From assembly GCA_050946115.1 (NCBI GenBank), contig JBMNUF010000003.1:1-64000 (forward strand): a DNA stretch of 64,000 bases. Reading direction: 5' to 3'. Below, piece by piece: positions 34,280-43,083 of this stretch (positions are counted from its first letter, which is position 1; the number at the start of each line of letters is the position of its first letter). Source of the DNA: CAYFRC01 sp050946115 (GTDB taxonomy: Bacteria > Bacillota > Clostridia > Christensenellales > Aristaeellaceae). Under the pieces are notes generated by a model, which made no database searches, was not told the DNA's origin, and saw only the letters and a list, made by a program, of their open reading frames with translations. The position numbers were made by a program, and so were the translations under genes.

Positions 34280-35282
34280 CGAAATCCTCCTCCCCCGGAT
34301 AGAAGACGCCCCATTCCCTTCGCAGGCGCGTCATGATCGCGTGAATCTGCTCCGTCTCCGCAAGCGGCATGATGGGCGATTCCGAAAGCCCCCGCAGGAT
34401 GCAGTCCCTAACGTGCAGAAATTCGTGATAAAAGCCCTCGTTTTCGGCGGGGAAGGCGTATTGCACGGTGCAGCCGTCCCGATACGAAACGACCTCCATG
34501 CGCGTCGGATGCCAGAAATCGGGGATGGTTATGCGCCCCTCGGTGCCGAAGATGCACTGCGTGCTGTTCCCCGAAAACTCGACGCTGCTGAAAAGCTGCG
34601 CCATCGCGCCGTTTTCGTACAAAAGCTGTATGGTTTCGGTGCCGTCCACGCCCGTTTCGGCCTTCGTCACAAAGCTCGATACCTCTACGGGTTCGTTCCC
34701 CAAGAGCATGGACGCAGCGGATAGATTGTACACGCCCAAATCGAGCAGCGCGCCGCCGCCCTGCTCGGGGTCGAAAATCCGATCTTTGACCTGCGGTCGG
34801 TACGTGCTCCGCCCCGCGAAATTGCTCGTGATGAGGCGCACGTCCCCGATCGCGCCCGAAGACACCAGCTCGCGCAGCTTTTCCGAGAGCGGGAAAAACC
34901 GCGTCCACATGGCCTCCATGAGGAATACGCCGTTTTTCGCGGCGACTTCGCGCATGTGGCGCACCTGCATGTCGTTGAGCGCCATGGGCTTTTCGCACAG
35001 CACGTGCTTTTTGTGCTCCATGCAGAGCTTTGCACACTCCATGTGCCTGTGGTGCGGCACCGCGACGTAGACGAGGTCCACATCCGGGCACTCTGCAAGC
35101 TCCTCATAGCTTCCGAATGCATGCGGAATGCTATACTTTTCCGCCGCCGCCCTTGCCCTTTCGGGAGACCTTGACGCGACGGCCGTCACGCGAAGCCCCT
35201 TTGCCTTTGGAAAATCCGTCATCATGCGGTGCACGATTCTGCCCGGGCCTAAGATTCCTACCCGAATTTCTTGTTCCGCCAT
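34266..35282 (-). CDS. Gfo/Idh/MocA-family oxidoreductase, trans-dihydrodiol type
   Basis: A 338-residue dehydrogenase. GILGPGRIVHRM begins the NAD fold; VYVAVPHHRHMECA and CEKPMALN (catalytic Lys) follow; AMWTRFFPL and GGGALLDLGVYNL place it near dihydrodiol dehydrogenase/D-xylose dehydrogenase relatives. The ATG follows AGGAGG by about 9 nt. Its first 152 nt lie inside the 3' end of ygiQ in another frame, an unusually long overlap. Confidence 0.86.
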   Translation of the reverse strand: MAEQEIRVGILGPGRIVHRMMTDFPKAKGLRVTAVASRSPERARAAAEKYSIPHAFGSYEELAECPDVDLVYVAVPHHRHMECAKLCMEHKKHVLCEKPMALNDMQVRHMREVAAKNGVFLMEAMWTRFFPLSEKLRELVSSGAIGDVRLITSNFAGRSTYRPQVKDRIFDPEQGGGALLDLGVYNLSAASMLLGNEPVEVSSFVTKAETGVDGTETIQLLYENGAMAQLFSSVEFSGNSTQCIFGTEGRITIPDFWHPTRMEVVSYRDGCTVQYAFPAENEGFYHEFLHVRDCILRGLSESPIMPLAETEQIHAIMTRLRREWGVFYPGEEDFVAEA

Positions 35283-37077
35283 TTTGGGAAGCCTCCTTTT
35301 CCGTCCTTCGAACGCCCGCGAGCAATACGGGGATGAGATCCCCGCGCCCCGCTTTGCGCAGCGCCTCCTCCACGAGGGGCCTGTTGCGCGGCACGAAATA
35401 CTGCATGAGCGCGCGCTGCATCGCCTTTTCGCGCGGATCGCGCGGCACGTAGACCTTCTTTCCGTCCCTCGGGTCGATGCCCGTGTAGTACATCGCCGTC
35501 GATAGCGTCCCGGGCGTCGGATAAAAATCCTGCACCTGCTCGGGATGCAGCCCCGTCTTTTTGAGGTACAGCGCAAGTTCCGCCGCGTCTTCGAGCGTCG
35601 AACCCGGGTGGCTCGACATGAAATAGCACACGAGGTACTGATTCAGCCCCGCTTTTTCGCACGCTGCATCGTATTTTTTCGCAAACGCCTCAAACGATGC
35701 GATTTCGGGTTTCCCCATATAGCGCAGCACGCGGCGCGACACGTGCTCCGGCGCGACCCGAAGCTGCCCCGAAACGTGGTTTTTGACGAGCGCGTTCAAA
35801 AAGGCGTCGCTCCTGTCCAGCAGCAGGTAGTCGTAGCGGATGCCGCTTCGGACGAACACCTTTTTTACTCCTTTTATCGCGCGCAATCGGTTCAGCAGCG
35901 CGAGGTACTCGCCGTGGTCCGCGCGCAGATGCCTGCAGGGCGTGGGGAAGAGGCACTGCCTCTCGCGGCAGGTTCCGCACGCCTTTTGTTTTTCGCAGGC
36001 GGGGTATCGGAAATTCGCGGTGGGGCCGCCCACGTCGTGGATATAGCCCTTAAAGTTCTTCTGCTTGGTAAATTCTTCCGCCTCGCGCACGAGGGATTCC
36101 TCGCTGCGCGCGGAGACGACGCGCCCCTGATGCATGGTGATCGCGCAGAAACTGCACCCGCCGAAGCACCCCCGCGCGCTCGTGAGCGAAAACTCCACCT
36201 CTTTGAGCGCGGGAACGCCGCCCGCGCCGTCGTACATCGGGTGCCATGTACGCATATAGGGCAGCGCGTATACCGCATCCAATTCCTCCTGCGAGAGCGG
36301 CGCGGCGGGCGGATGCTGCACCAAAAAACCCTTTTGGTGCCCCTGCGCGAGCCCGCGCCCGCGTACGGCGTCCTGCTCGTCATACTGCATCATGAAGCAC
36401 TTTGCATACAGCGCCTTGTCGCGCGCAACCTCCTCCACGGAGGGGATTTCTATATAGCCTTCGGGCACATCTTTTGCCATCACACAGGTGCCCGCAATGC
36501 GGGATATGCGGATGTCGCGTCCATAGTCCAGCCATTTCGCGGCATCGACCACGATGTTTTCGCCCATGCCGTACATCAGAAGGTCTGCCCCGCTGTCCAC
36601 GAGGATGCTGTTGCGGACGCGGTCGTCCCAGTAGTCGTAATGCGCGAACCGCCTGAGCGACGCCTCCAAGCCGCCGATCAGGATGGGGATATCGCCGTAC
36701 GCCTCCCGAATGCGGTTGCAGTAGACGATCACGGCGCGGTCGGGGCGGCAGCCCGCCTTGCCGCCGGGCGCGTAGGCATCCTCGCTGCGCCTGCGCTTGG
36801 CGACGGTGTAGTGGTTCACCATGGAATCGATCACCCCGCCCGTGACCAAAAAGCCGAGCCGAGGCTCGCCGAAGCGCTTGAAATCCTCGCAGGAGCGCCA
36901 ATCGGGCTGCGGAAGCATCGCGACGCGAAAGCCGTTCTTCTCGAGCACGCGCGAGATGACGGCGTGCCCGAAGGACGGGTGGTCCACATAGGCATCGCCC
37001 ACTACGTACACAAAATCCGGCCTGTCCCAGCCTAAATCACGCAGTTCCCCCGCCGTCACCGGCAGAAACCCGCCCAT
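35131..37077 (-). CDS. YgiQ-family radical SAM protein
   Basis: A 648-residue protein of the UPF0313 family. A B12-binding-like N-terminal region, the radical SAM cluster CFGGCSFC (about 314-321), the HDVGGPTANF motif, and VAPEHVSRRVL with YFMSSHPGST are typical. Function unknown. The last 50 or so residues, after LLAGVRR, are basic and low-complexity, and overlap the next gene in a different frame by 152 nt. The start at 37077 follows GGAGGAGGG and overlaps the mfd 3' end by 41 nt. Confidence 0.9.
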   Translation of the reverse strand: MGGFLPVTAGELRDLGWDRPDFVYVVGDAYVDHPSFGHAVISRVLEKNGFRVAMLPQPDWRSCEDFKRFGEPRLGFLVTGGVIDSMVNHYTVAKRRRSEDAYAPGGKAGCRPDRAVIVYCNRIREAYGDIPILIGGLEASLRRFAHYDYWDDRVRNSILVDSGADLLMYGMGENIVVDAAKWLDYGRDIRISRIAGTCVMAKDVPEGYIEIPSVEEVARDKALYAKCFMMQYDEQDAVRGRGLAQGHQKGFLVQHPPAAPLSQEELDAVYALPYMRTWHPMYDGAGGVPALKEVEFSLTSARGCFGGCSFCAITMHQGRVVSARSEESLVREAEEFTKQKNFKGYIHDVGGPTANFRYPACEKQKACGTCRERQCLFPTPCRHLRADHGEYLALLNRLRAIKGVKKVFVRSGIRYDYLLLDRSDAFLNALVKNHVSGQLRVAPEHVSRRVLRYMGKPEIASFEAFAKKYDAACEKAGLNQYLVCYFMSSHPGSTLEDAAELALYLKKTGLHPEQVQDFYPTPGTLSTAMYYTGIDPRDGKKVYVPRDPREKAMQRALMQYFVPRNRPLVEEALRKAGRGDLIPVLLAGVRRTEKEASQNGGTRNSGRNLRPGQNRAPHDDGFSKGKGASRDGRRVKVSRKGKGGGGKV

Positions 37078-40000
37078 GCGCTCCCTCCTCCGAAGTCATC
37101 TTGGCGGCGACCCCCGCGAGCACGGGGATCGCGCCGTTCAAAAGTTCTTCAATCGTCTTTTTGCCGTCCCTGTAATAGATGGTCGTATCGCGCCCGGTCG
37201 GCGCGAAGCGCAGGCAGTTCTTATAGCCGTCGAGCGCGTCGATGAGTTTCATCAGGTCGATATCGGCGTTCGCGGCGACGCGCAGCGCGAGCTCGCCGCC
37301 CTTGGTCGTCACCGTGTCGATGCCGATCTTCTGGCACAGGTTTTTGAGGTGTGCGATGGCGATCAGGTTCATCACGGGCTTTTCGGGGTCGCCGAACCGA
37401 TCGCTCAGCTCCTCGATGAGGTCCGCCTTTCCGTCCTCGTCCGCGATGTTCGCGATTTTCTTGTATATCTCCATGCGCGCTATGTCGCCGGAGATGTATT
37501 CCTGCGGCAGATAGGCATTGATGCGGATTTCGACGCGCGTCTGGATATCGCCCTGCGCCGCATCGCCCCGCAGCGCGCGCACCGCCTCGTCGATCATGCG
37601 CACGTACAAATCGTACCCAACCGACATCATGTGCCCCGACTGCTCCGCGCCCAGAAGGTTCCCCGCGCCGCGTATCTCGAGGTCGCGCATCGCGACGCGA
37701 AAACCCGAGCCGAATTCCGTAAATTCGCGAATCGCGGCGAGGCGCTTGTCCGCGCCGTCCGTCAGGACGCGATCCGGCGGAACGGTGAGAAACGCATAGG
37801 CGAGGCGGTTGCTCCGCCCCACGCGCCCGCGAAGCTGGTACAGCTGCGCGAGCCCGAACCTGTCCGCGTCGCACACGATGAGCGTGTTCGCGCGCGGCAC
37901 GTCCAGCCCCGCCTCGATGATCGTCGTACAGAGCAGCACGTCGAACTTGCCCTCGTAAAAGTCGAGCATCACGTCCTCCAAGGCGTGCTCGCGCATCTGC
38001 CCGTGACCGATGGCGATCCGCGCCTCCGGCACGAGCTTTTTCAGCCGCGCGTACATCATCTCTATGCTCTTTACGCGGTTGTACAATACGTATACCTGCC
38101 CGCCGCGCGAAAGCTCGCGCAAGATCGCATCCCGCACCAGCCCGTCCGCATATTCCACGACGTAGGTTTGCACGGGGTAGCGCTCCTCTGGCGGCGTGCG
38201 CAGAAGCGACATATCGCGTATGCCCACCATGGACATGTGCAGCGTGCGCGGGATGGGCGTCGCCGAGAGCGTCAGCACGTCCACGCTCCGCTTCATTTGC
38301 TTGATGGTCTCCTTGTGCTTCACACCGAAGCGCTGCTCCTCATCGACCACGAGCAGCCCCAAATCGCGAAAGCGCACGTCCTTCCCAAGCAGCCGATGCG
38401 TCCCGATGACGATGTCGATATCGCCCTTTTCGAGCCTTTTCAGGATCACCTTTTGCTGCGCCGCGGTCGCAAAGCGCGAGAGCGTCTCCACGTGCACGGG
38501 GAAGCCATGCATGCGGTTTAAGATGGTGGCGTAGTGCTGCTGTACCAGGATGGTCGTCGGCGCGAGCAGCGCTGCCTGCTTGCCGTCCATGATGCATTTG
38601 AAGATTGCCCGCAGCGCGACCTCCGTCTTGCCGTAGCCCACATCTCCACAGAGGAGCCTGTCCATGATCTGCGGCTTTTCCATGTCGCGCTTGATTTCGT
38701 CTATCGCGGTCAACTGATCCGGCGTCTCTTCGTATTCGAACGTATCCTCAAACTGCCGCTGCCACGGCGTGTCGGGCGAAAAGGCGTAGCCCGCAGCCTT
38801 GGTTCTGGAGGCGTACAGCTTCAGCAGTTCGCCGGCGATTTGCTGAATGGATGCCTTGACGCGCGCCTTCTGCCTCTGCCACTCGCCGCCCGAAAGGCGG
38901 TTCATCTTGGGGACTTCGCCCTCCGAGCCGATGTATTTCTGGATCCTGTCCATCTGGTCGGCGGGGACGTAAAGCTTGTCGCTCCCCTGATACTGGATGT
39001 GCAAAAAATCCCTGTACGTGCCCTCGCTTGAAAGGCGCACGGTTCCCATGTACCTGCCGATGCCGTAGTTTTCGTGTACGACGTAGTCGCCGACCTTGAG
39101 GTCGGTAAACGCCGTCATCTTGTCGCCGCCGGAGGCCTTGGGCGCGTTTTTCTTGCGCGAAAGCCCGTAGATATCGCCCTCCGCGATCAACGCGAACTTG
39201 ATTTCGGAATAAACAAAGCCCTTCGCGAGCGATTTCGGGAGGATTGCGGGGCAATCCGTCGGCAGCTCGTCGGGAATCGCGGCGGCATCCTCGAAGAAGC
39301 GCGCCGCGCAGTGCAGTTCGTCCAACGCCTTTTTGAGCCGCTGCCCGCGCGCCGTGCCGCCCGCGAGCAGGGCGATGCGCCAACCCTCCCTGCGCCATCT
39401 CTCGATGTCCTTCGCCATCTCGCGCAGGTTCCCCTGATAGCCCGTCGCGGGGAGCGATTCCAATTTTATCAGTGCTGTAGCTGTCAAATCCGGCAGCGAC
39501 CGTAGAAAAGAGGTCAGCGCGATCGCCGTATGCTCCGAAAGCTGCGCGAGGAAGGCATCGTAGGATAAGAGCAATTCCCCCTGTGTGGGGAGCGCCTCGC
39601 GCCGCTCCAGCGCGATTTTGTACTGCTCCTCAAACTCCAACTGTCGGTTTTCGGAGCGCTCCCTGAGCCTGTCGGGCTGGTCGAGCGCGACGATGGGGTC
39701 TTGGAGGTAGTCCAAAACCGTGTCCGTCTCCTCGTACAGCACGTTCATGAGGCTGTCCGCGCCCTGAAAGGCATGCCCGCGCCGGATCATATCGACCCGA
39801 TCCCGATACTGCACCGCCATGTTCGAACCCCTCTGCCGCTTGGGCTTTGCGGGCTTCTTGCTCTTTTTTTCTTCGATATCCCACAGAGACGGCAGGGCAT
39901 CGTCCTCCTCGACGAGCGCGACGAACTTTTCGATCGGCATGAGGTCGAATTCCTTTTCGAGGTCCGTCTGCCTGTCGTGCGCATCTTCCTCCCTGTCCGA

Positions 40001-40762
40001 AGGGACGGAAGTCGCGGCATCCTCGAGCCTTTGCGCCGCGCCCTGCGCGATGCCGCCGCCCAAGAGCACCTCGCTCGCGGGGAAAATCTGCGCGCTCTCT
40101 ATGCGTCTGGTGGAACGCTGCGTCATGATGTCGAACTCGCGCAGCGAATCGATCTCGTCGTCAAAAAACTCGATGCGCAGGGCATTCACCTGCCCCACGG
40201 GGTACACGTCCAAGATGCCGCCGCGAAGCGCGCACTGCCCGCGTCCCTCCACGAGGTCTACCCGCTCGTAGCCCGCTTCCGCGAGATGCGTGAGCATGTC
40301 CGCGGGGTCGAGGTTTTGCCCCTCGCGGATCGTCAAGATGCTGTCCAAAAAGAGCGCCTTGGGCATCAATCGGAACAGCAGCGCATCCATGGGCGCGATC
40401 AACACGCGCACGTTCCCCGTGAGCGCGAGCCCCAGCGCCTCGATGCGGCGCAGGGAGAGCTCCCTGCTCGACGCCGCCGCGCGCACAAAGCTCACGTCCC
40501 GCGCGGGCAGCAGCACGACGTCGCCGCCCAGCAGCTGCGTCAAATCCTCCGCCGCGCGCGTCGCCGCGAGCTCGTTCGCCGTCACCAAAAGCAGCGGCCG
40601 TGCCGCCTTCGCCTGCAGCGCCGCCAGTGCGTGCAGCTTTTGCGAATCGTCCACGCCGCTCAAAAAGATCATGCCCGCTTTTTGCGCTTCCGCTGTGAGT
40701 TTTTGAAACGCGGGAAGCGCGTCCATGGGGCGCAATATGCAATCTATCTGTCTTCGGGTCAT
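37037..40762 (-). CDS. mfd: Transcription-repair coupling factor Mfd
   Basis: A 1241-residue translocase that pushes stalled RNA polymerase off DNA and recruits UvrA. Order: UvrB-like N-terminal domains (1-330), RNA polymerase-interacting domain (LKVGDYVVHENYGIGRYMG, about 585-605), helicase motifs GDVGYGKTEVALR and DEEQRFGVKHKE, translocation motif with QLYQLRGRVGRS, and a C-terminal D7 domain. A low-complexity, lysine-rich stretch (EEKKSKKPAKPKRQRG, about 310) interrupts the N-terminal part. The start at 40762 overlaps the pth stop (ATGA); GGAGAAGG precedes it. Confidence 0.96.
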   Translation of the reverse strand: MTRRQIDCILRPMDALPAFQKLTAEAQKAGMIFLSGVDDSQKLHALAALQAKAARPLLLVTANELAATRAAEDLTQLLGGDVVLLPARDVSFVRAAASSRELSLRRIEALGLALTGNVRVLIAPMDALLFRLMPKALFLDSILTIREGQNLDPADMLTHLAEAGYERVDLVEGRGQCALRGGILDVYPVGQVNALRIEFFDDEIDSLREFDIMTQRSTRRIESAQIFPASEVLLGGGIAQGAAQRLEDAATSVPSDREEDAHDRQTDLEKEFDLMPIEKFVALVEEDDALPSLWDIEEKKSKKPAKPKRQRGSNMAVQYRDRVDMIRRGHAFQGADSLMNVLYEETDTVLDYLQDPIVALDQPDRLRERSENRQLEFEEQYKIALERREALPTQGELLLSYDAFLAQLSEHTAIALTSFLRSLPDLTATALIKLESLPATGYQGNLREMAKDIERWRREGWRIALLAGGTARGQRLKKALDELHCAARFFEDAAAIPDELPTDCPAILPKSLAKGFVYSEIKFALIAEGDIYGLSRKKNAPKASGGDKMTAFTDLKVGDYVVHENYGIGRYMGTVRLSSEGTYRDFLHIQYQGSDKLYVPADQMDRIQKYIGSEGEVPKMNRLSGGEWQRQKARVKASIQQIAGELLKLYASRTKAAGYAFSPDTPWQRQFEDTFEYEETPDQLTAIDEIKRDMEKPQIMDRLLCGDVGYGKTEVALRAIFKCIMDGKQAALLAPTTILVQQHYATILNRMHGFPVHVETLSRFATAAQQKVILKRLEKGDIDIVIGTHRLLGKDVRFRDLGLLVVDEEQRFGVKHKETIKQMKRSVDVLTLSATPIPRTLHMSMVGIRDMSLLRTPPEERYPVQTYVVEYADGLVRDAILRELSRGGQVYVLYNRVKSIEMMYARLKKLVPEARIAIGHGQMREHALEDVMLDFYEGKFDVLLCTTIIEAGLDVPRANTLIVCDADRFGLAQLYQLRGRVGRSNRLAYAFLTVPPDRVLTDGADKRLAAIREFTEFGSGFRVAMRDLEIRGAGNLLGAEQSGHMMSVGYDLYVRMIDEAVRALRGDAAQGDIQTRVEIRINAYLPQEYISGDIARMEIYKKIANIADEDGKADLIEELSDRFGDPEKPVMNLIAIAHLKNLCQKIGIDTVTTKGGELALRVAANADIDLMKLIDALDGYKNCLRFAPTGRDTTIYYRDGKKTIEELLNGAIPVLAGVAAKMTSEEGAHGRVSAGDGGGTA

Positions 40763-41352
40763 ACCTTCTCCTGTCGCAGCGCTTTGTTGAATTCGCTCGC
40801 CGCCTGTTGCGCCTTCGCGCAGCCCTCGGAAATGAGGATTTCTATGAGTTCGCCCGCCTTTTGATACGCCAGGTATGCGTCCTCCGTCTCCTCCTTGGTG
40901 CGAAAGCCCGAAAGCACGTAGTCCGCAAGCTCCCAACCGTCCGGCGCGCCGCCTATGCCCACGCGCACGCGCGGAAACGCGTCCGTGCCGAGCAGATACA
41001 GAATCGATCGCATGCCGTTGTGTGTGCCCGCGGAGCCCTTTTCGCGCACGCGCAGGTTCGCAAGCGGGATATCCACATCGTCGTACACCACGATGAGGTT
41101 TGCGGGTTCGATCTTATACCAGTTCACGAGCTCGACCACGCTTTGCCCGGACAGGTTCATATAGGTCTGCGGCTGCGCGAGGACGACCCGCTCCCCCCGA
41201 AACGTGCCCTCCCCGAGGAGCGCCTTGCATTTGCGCTTGTTGAGCGCGACGCCCCATTTCGCGGCGAGCAGCTCCACCACGTCAAAGCCCGCATTGTGAT
41301 GCGTTCGCGCGTATTTCACGCCCGGATTTCCGAGCCCCACGACGACATACAT
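40759..41352 (-). CDS. pth: Peptidyl-tRNA hydrolase
   Basis: A 197-residue esterase that frees peptidyl-tRNA released from ribosomes. VVVGLGNPG, THHNAGFDVV (catalytic His), PQTYMNLSG and VYDDVDIPLANLRVREKGSAGTHNG are the family motifs (split here). The ATG at 41352 is chosen because the longer frame has no family similarity before it. Gene order glmU-pth-mfd is conserved in Bacillota. Confidence 0.95.
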   Translation of the reverse strand: MYVVVGLGNPGVKYARTHHNAGFDVVELLAAKWGVALNKRKCKALLGEGTFRGERVVLAQPQTYMNLSGQSVVELVNWYKIEPANLIVVYDDVDIPLANLRVREKGSAGTHNGMRSILYLLGTDAFPRVRVGIGGAPDGWELADYVLSGFRTKEETEDAYLAYQKAGELIEILISEGCAKAQQAASEFNKALRQEKV

Positions 41353-41436
41353 ATCTCCGTTTCCGCCTTTCCAAAACTTAGCATTGCGGAGAGACACTTT
41401 CCGTCCCTCCGCGGCGCTGTGCGGTTTCGGTTTCTT

Positions 41437-42450
41437 TCAAATCTTGACCTTCGGTTTATTCTGCCCGATCACGGCGAACGGGCCGAGCCTTTCGCCCGGC
41501 TGCACGTAGGCATCCGTCACGACGCAGCGGTCGAGCCGCGCGTTCGCCCCGATGTGGGAGGAGACGATGCGGCATTCCCGCAGTTCGCAGTTCGCATCGA
41601 TGGAGGAGCCCTTTTCGATCGAGCAGTTCGGGAAGATGACCGTGTCCTGCCCGATCGTCACGTCCGGCTGGATGTAGGTCGCCTCCGGATCGATGATCGA
41701 AACGCCCGCGCGCATGTGGCGAATGTTGATGCGCATGCGCATCTCTCTGTCCGCCGCGGCGAGCTGCACGCGGTCGTTGATGCCCATTCCCTCGTTCTTT
41801 TCGAGCACGGGCACCGTGCGCACCTCATGCCCGCCCTGATACAAAATGCCGATGGCATCCGTCAGGTAGCACTCGTGCGCGTTGTTGTTTGTGCCGAGCT
41901 TCGGCAGCGCCCAAAGCAGCGCGTCTATATCGAAGCAGTATACGGAGGCGTTCGTCTCCTTGATGAGGTGCTGATCCCCCACCAGTTCCTTCTGCTCCAC
42001 GATCGCCGCAACCTTCCCGTTTTCGCGCACCACACGCCCGTAGCCCACGGGGTTTTCCTTTTGGTCCGTGAGCATCGCGCACGCCGCGCCGCGCTCCACC
42101 TCGCTCATGAGCCGCGCGAAGGTCTCCGGCAGCACCAGCGGCATGTCGCCCGCCGTCACGATCACCTGCCCGTGCCTTCCCTGAAGCACGTGCTCGCACG
42201 AGCGGATCGCATGGCCGGTGCCCCAGCCGTCGGGCTTTTGCTCGACGAACTGCGCCTGCCCGTGGCAGTGCTCCATCATGCGCTCCTTGCCGTGCCCCAC
42301 GATCATATACTTTTCTTTGCACACCGGGTCCAGCGCGCGCAGCACATATTCCACCATCGCCACGCCGCAGATTTTATGCAGCATTTTGGGCCTGGACGAA
42401 AGCATACGCGTGCCCTCGCCCGCCGCCATAATCAGTGCAAGCTTATCCAT
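41437..42450 (-). CDS. Truncated GlmU-like sugar-1-phosphate nucleotidyltransferase
   Basis: A 337-residue protein. The uridylyltransferase half is complete: LIMAAGEGTRM, then the Lys in SRPKMLHKI, and GWGTGHAI. The C-terminal left-handed beta-helix is only about 90 residues (IRHMRAGVSIIDPEATYI to the end), whereas full GlmU is about 455 residues. The acetyltransferase active site is therefore missing. It should make UDP-GlcNAc from GlcNAc-1-phosphate; acetylation must come from another protein. Position before pth and mfd is that of true glmU. Confidence 0.85.
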   Translation of the reverse strand: MDKLALIMAAGEGTRMLSSRPKMLHKICGVAMVEYVLRALDPVCKEKYMIVGHGKERMMEHCHGQAQFVEQKPDGWGTGHAIRSCEHVLQGRHGQVIVTAGDMPLVLPETFARLMSEVERGAACAMLTDQKENPVGYGRVVRENGKVAAIVEQKELVGDQHLIKETNASVYCFDIDALLWALPKLGTNNNAHECYLTDAIGILYQGGHEVRTVPVLEKNEGMGINDRVQLAAADREMRMRINIRHMRAGVSIIDPEATYIQPDVTIGQDTVIFPNCSIEKGSSIDANCELRECRIVSSHIGANARLDRCVVTDAYVQPGERLGPFAVIGQNKPKVKI

Positions 42451-42482
42451 AGATATGCCCCCTGTCGTTTTTCCCTTTCGTA

Positions 42483-42511
42483 ATTGTACCATATTACGCT
42501 TCAATTTTCAA
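42483..42511 (-). promoter_or_regulatory. Promoter of the glmU-like-pth-mfd operon
   Basis: On the minus strand TTGAAA (42511-42506), 17 bp, TACAAT (42488-42483). It can drive the tightly packed series glmU-like, pth, mfd, ygiQ, oxidoreductase, methylase and kinase. Confidence 0.78.
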
Positions 42512-42529
42512 GCCCTGAATATGATGGAT

Positions 42530-42870
42530 TTTCAAGGCGCTGATGCACTTCAAAACAGTATGAAACCGAGTAAAATCAGCGCTATTAGCAATACGTAAGC
42601 TTCATGGAAATACATGACAAAAGACGGATAAACAATCTACACGCACGGCAATTCAGGATACCAAACGAGAAAAACGGATACGCGATTATTAATTAGCAAC
42701 GCATTCGTTTGCTTTTCCCATTGTGCATAGTGAGATCGTAGGGTCAGTTCTCCGCTATAATGATGTACCGATCAAAGAGTGCCCGACGCTTTATCACTCT
42801 CTATCGACCTAAAACACTTAGCGACGCGATCTTTGTAAGAGAAGCCCCGCAGAACACACTCTTTAGTCTA
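42530..42870. other. AT-rich stretch without a convincing gene
   Basis: About 340 nt at the edge of the AT-rich island. One frame (about 42695-42815) reads through to end in YNDVPIKECPTLYHSL without a start or ribosome binding site; it may be the tail of a decayed gene. Nothing is recognised. Confidence 0.4.
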
Positions 42871-42877
42871 AATTTGC

Positions 42878-42906
42878 TTGCTATTTTCATCGATTTGTAT
42901 TATAAT
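42878..42906 (+). promoter_or_regulatory. Promoter of the HNH nuclease island
   Basis: TTGCTA (42878-42883), 17 bp, TATAAT (42901-42906). The first downstream frames are a 42-codon ORF and the HNH gene. Confidence 0.7.
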
Positions 42907-42940
42907 TACCGTAAATTAGATAGGTAGGTAATTGCTTTCG

Positions 42941-43069
42941 ATGGAACTGTCTTACAAGCTTATTGCTGACCCGCCGGACAATGGATATACTCCTAACAAA
43001 AGCGCAAAAGAACAAGCAGAAAACAGAAACCACCATGTGGAGCAAACACGATTTCTATTATCAAAATAA
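42941..43069 (+). CDS. Possible 42-residue leader ORF of the HNH nuclease
   Basis: ATG to TAA, starting 35 nt after the -10 box and ending 14 nt before the nuclease. It begins MELSYKLIADPPDNG and is hydrophilic, rich in Asn, Lys and Gln. The nearest ribosome site, AGGTAGG, is 11-12 nt away, so translation is unsure. It could be a small regulator, an inhibitor of the nuclease or a chance frame. Confidence 0.33.
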   Translation: MELSYKLIADPPDNGYTPNKSAKEQAENRNHHVEQTRFLLSK

Positions 43070-43083
43070 TCTCGGGAGGGTTT

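Noticed and set aside
42695..42815. Open frame ending YNDVPIKECPTLYHSL
   Set aside because: No start codon or ribosome site and no family match; kept only as a possible remnant.
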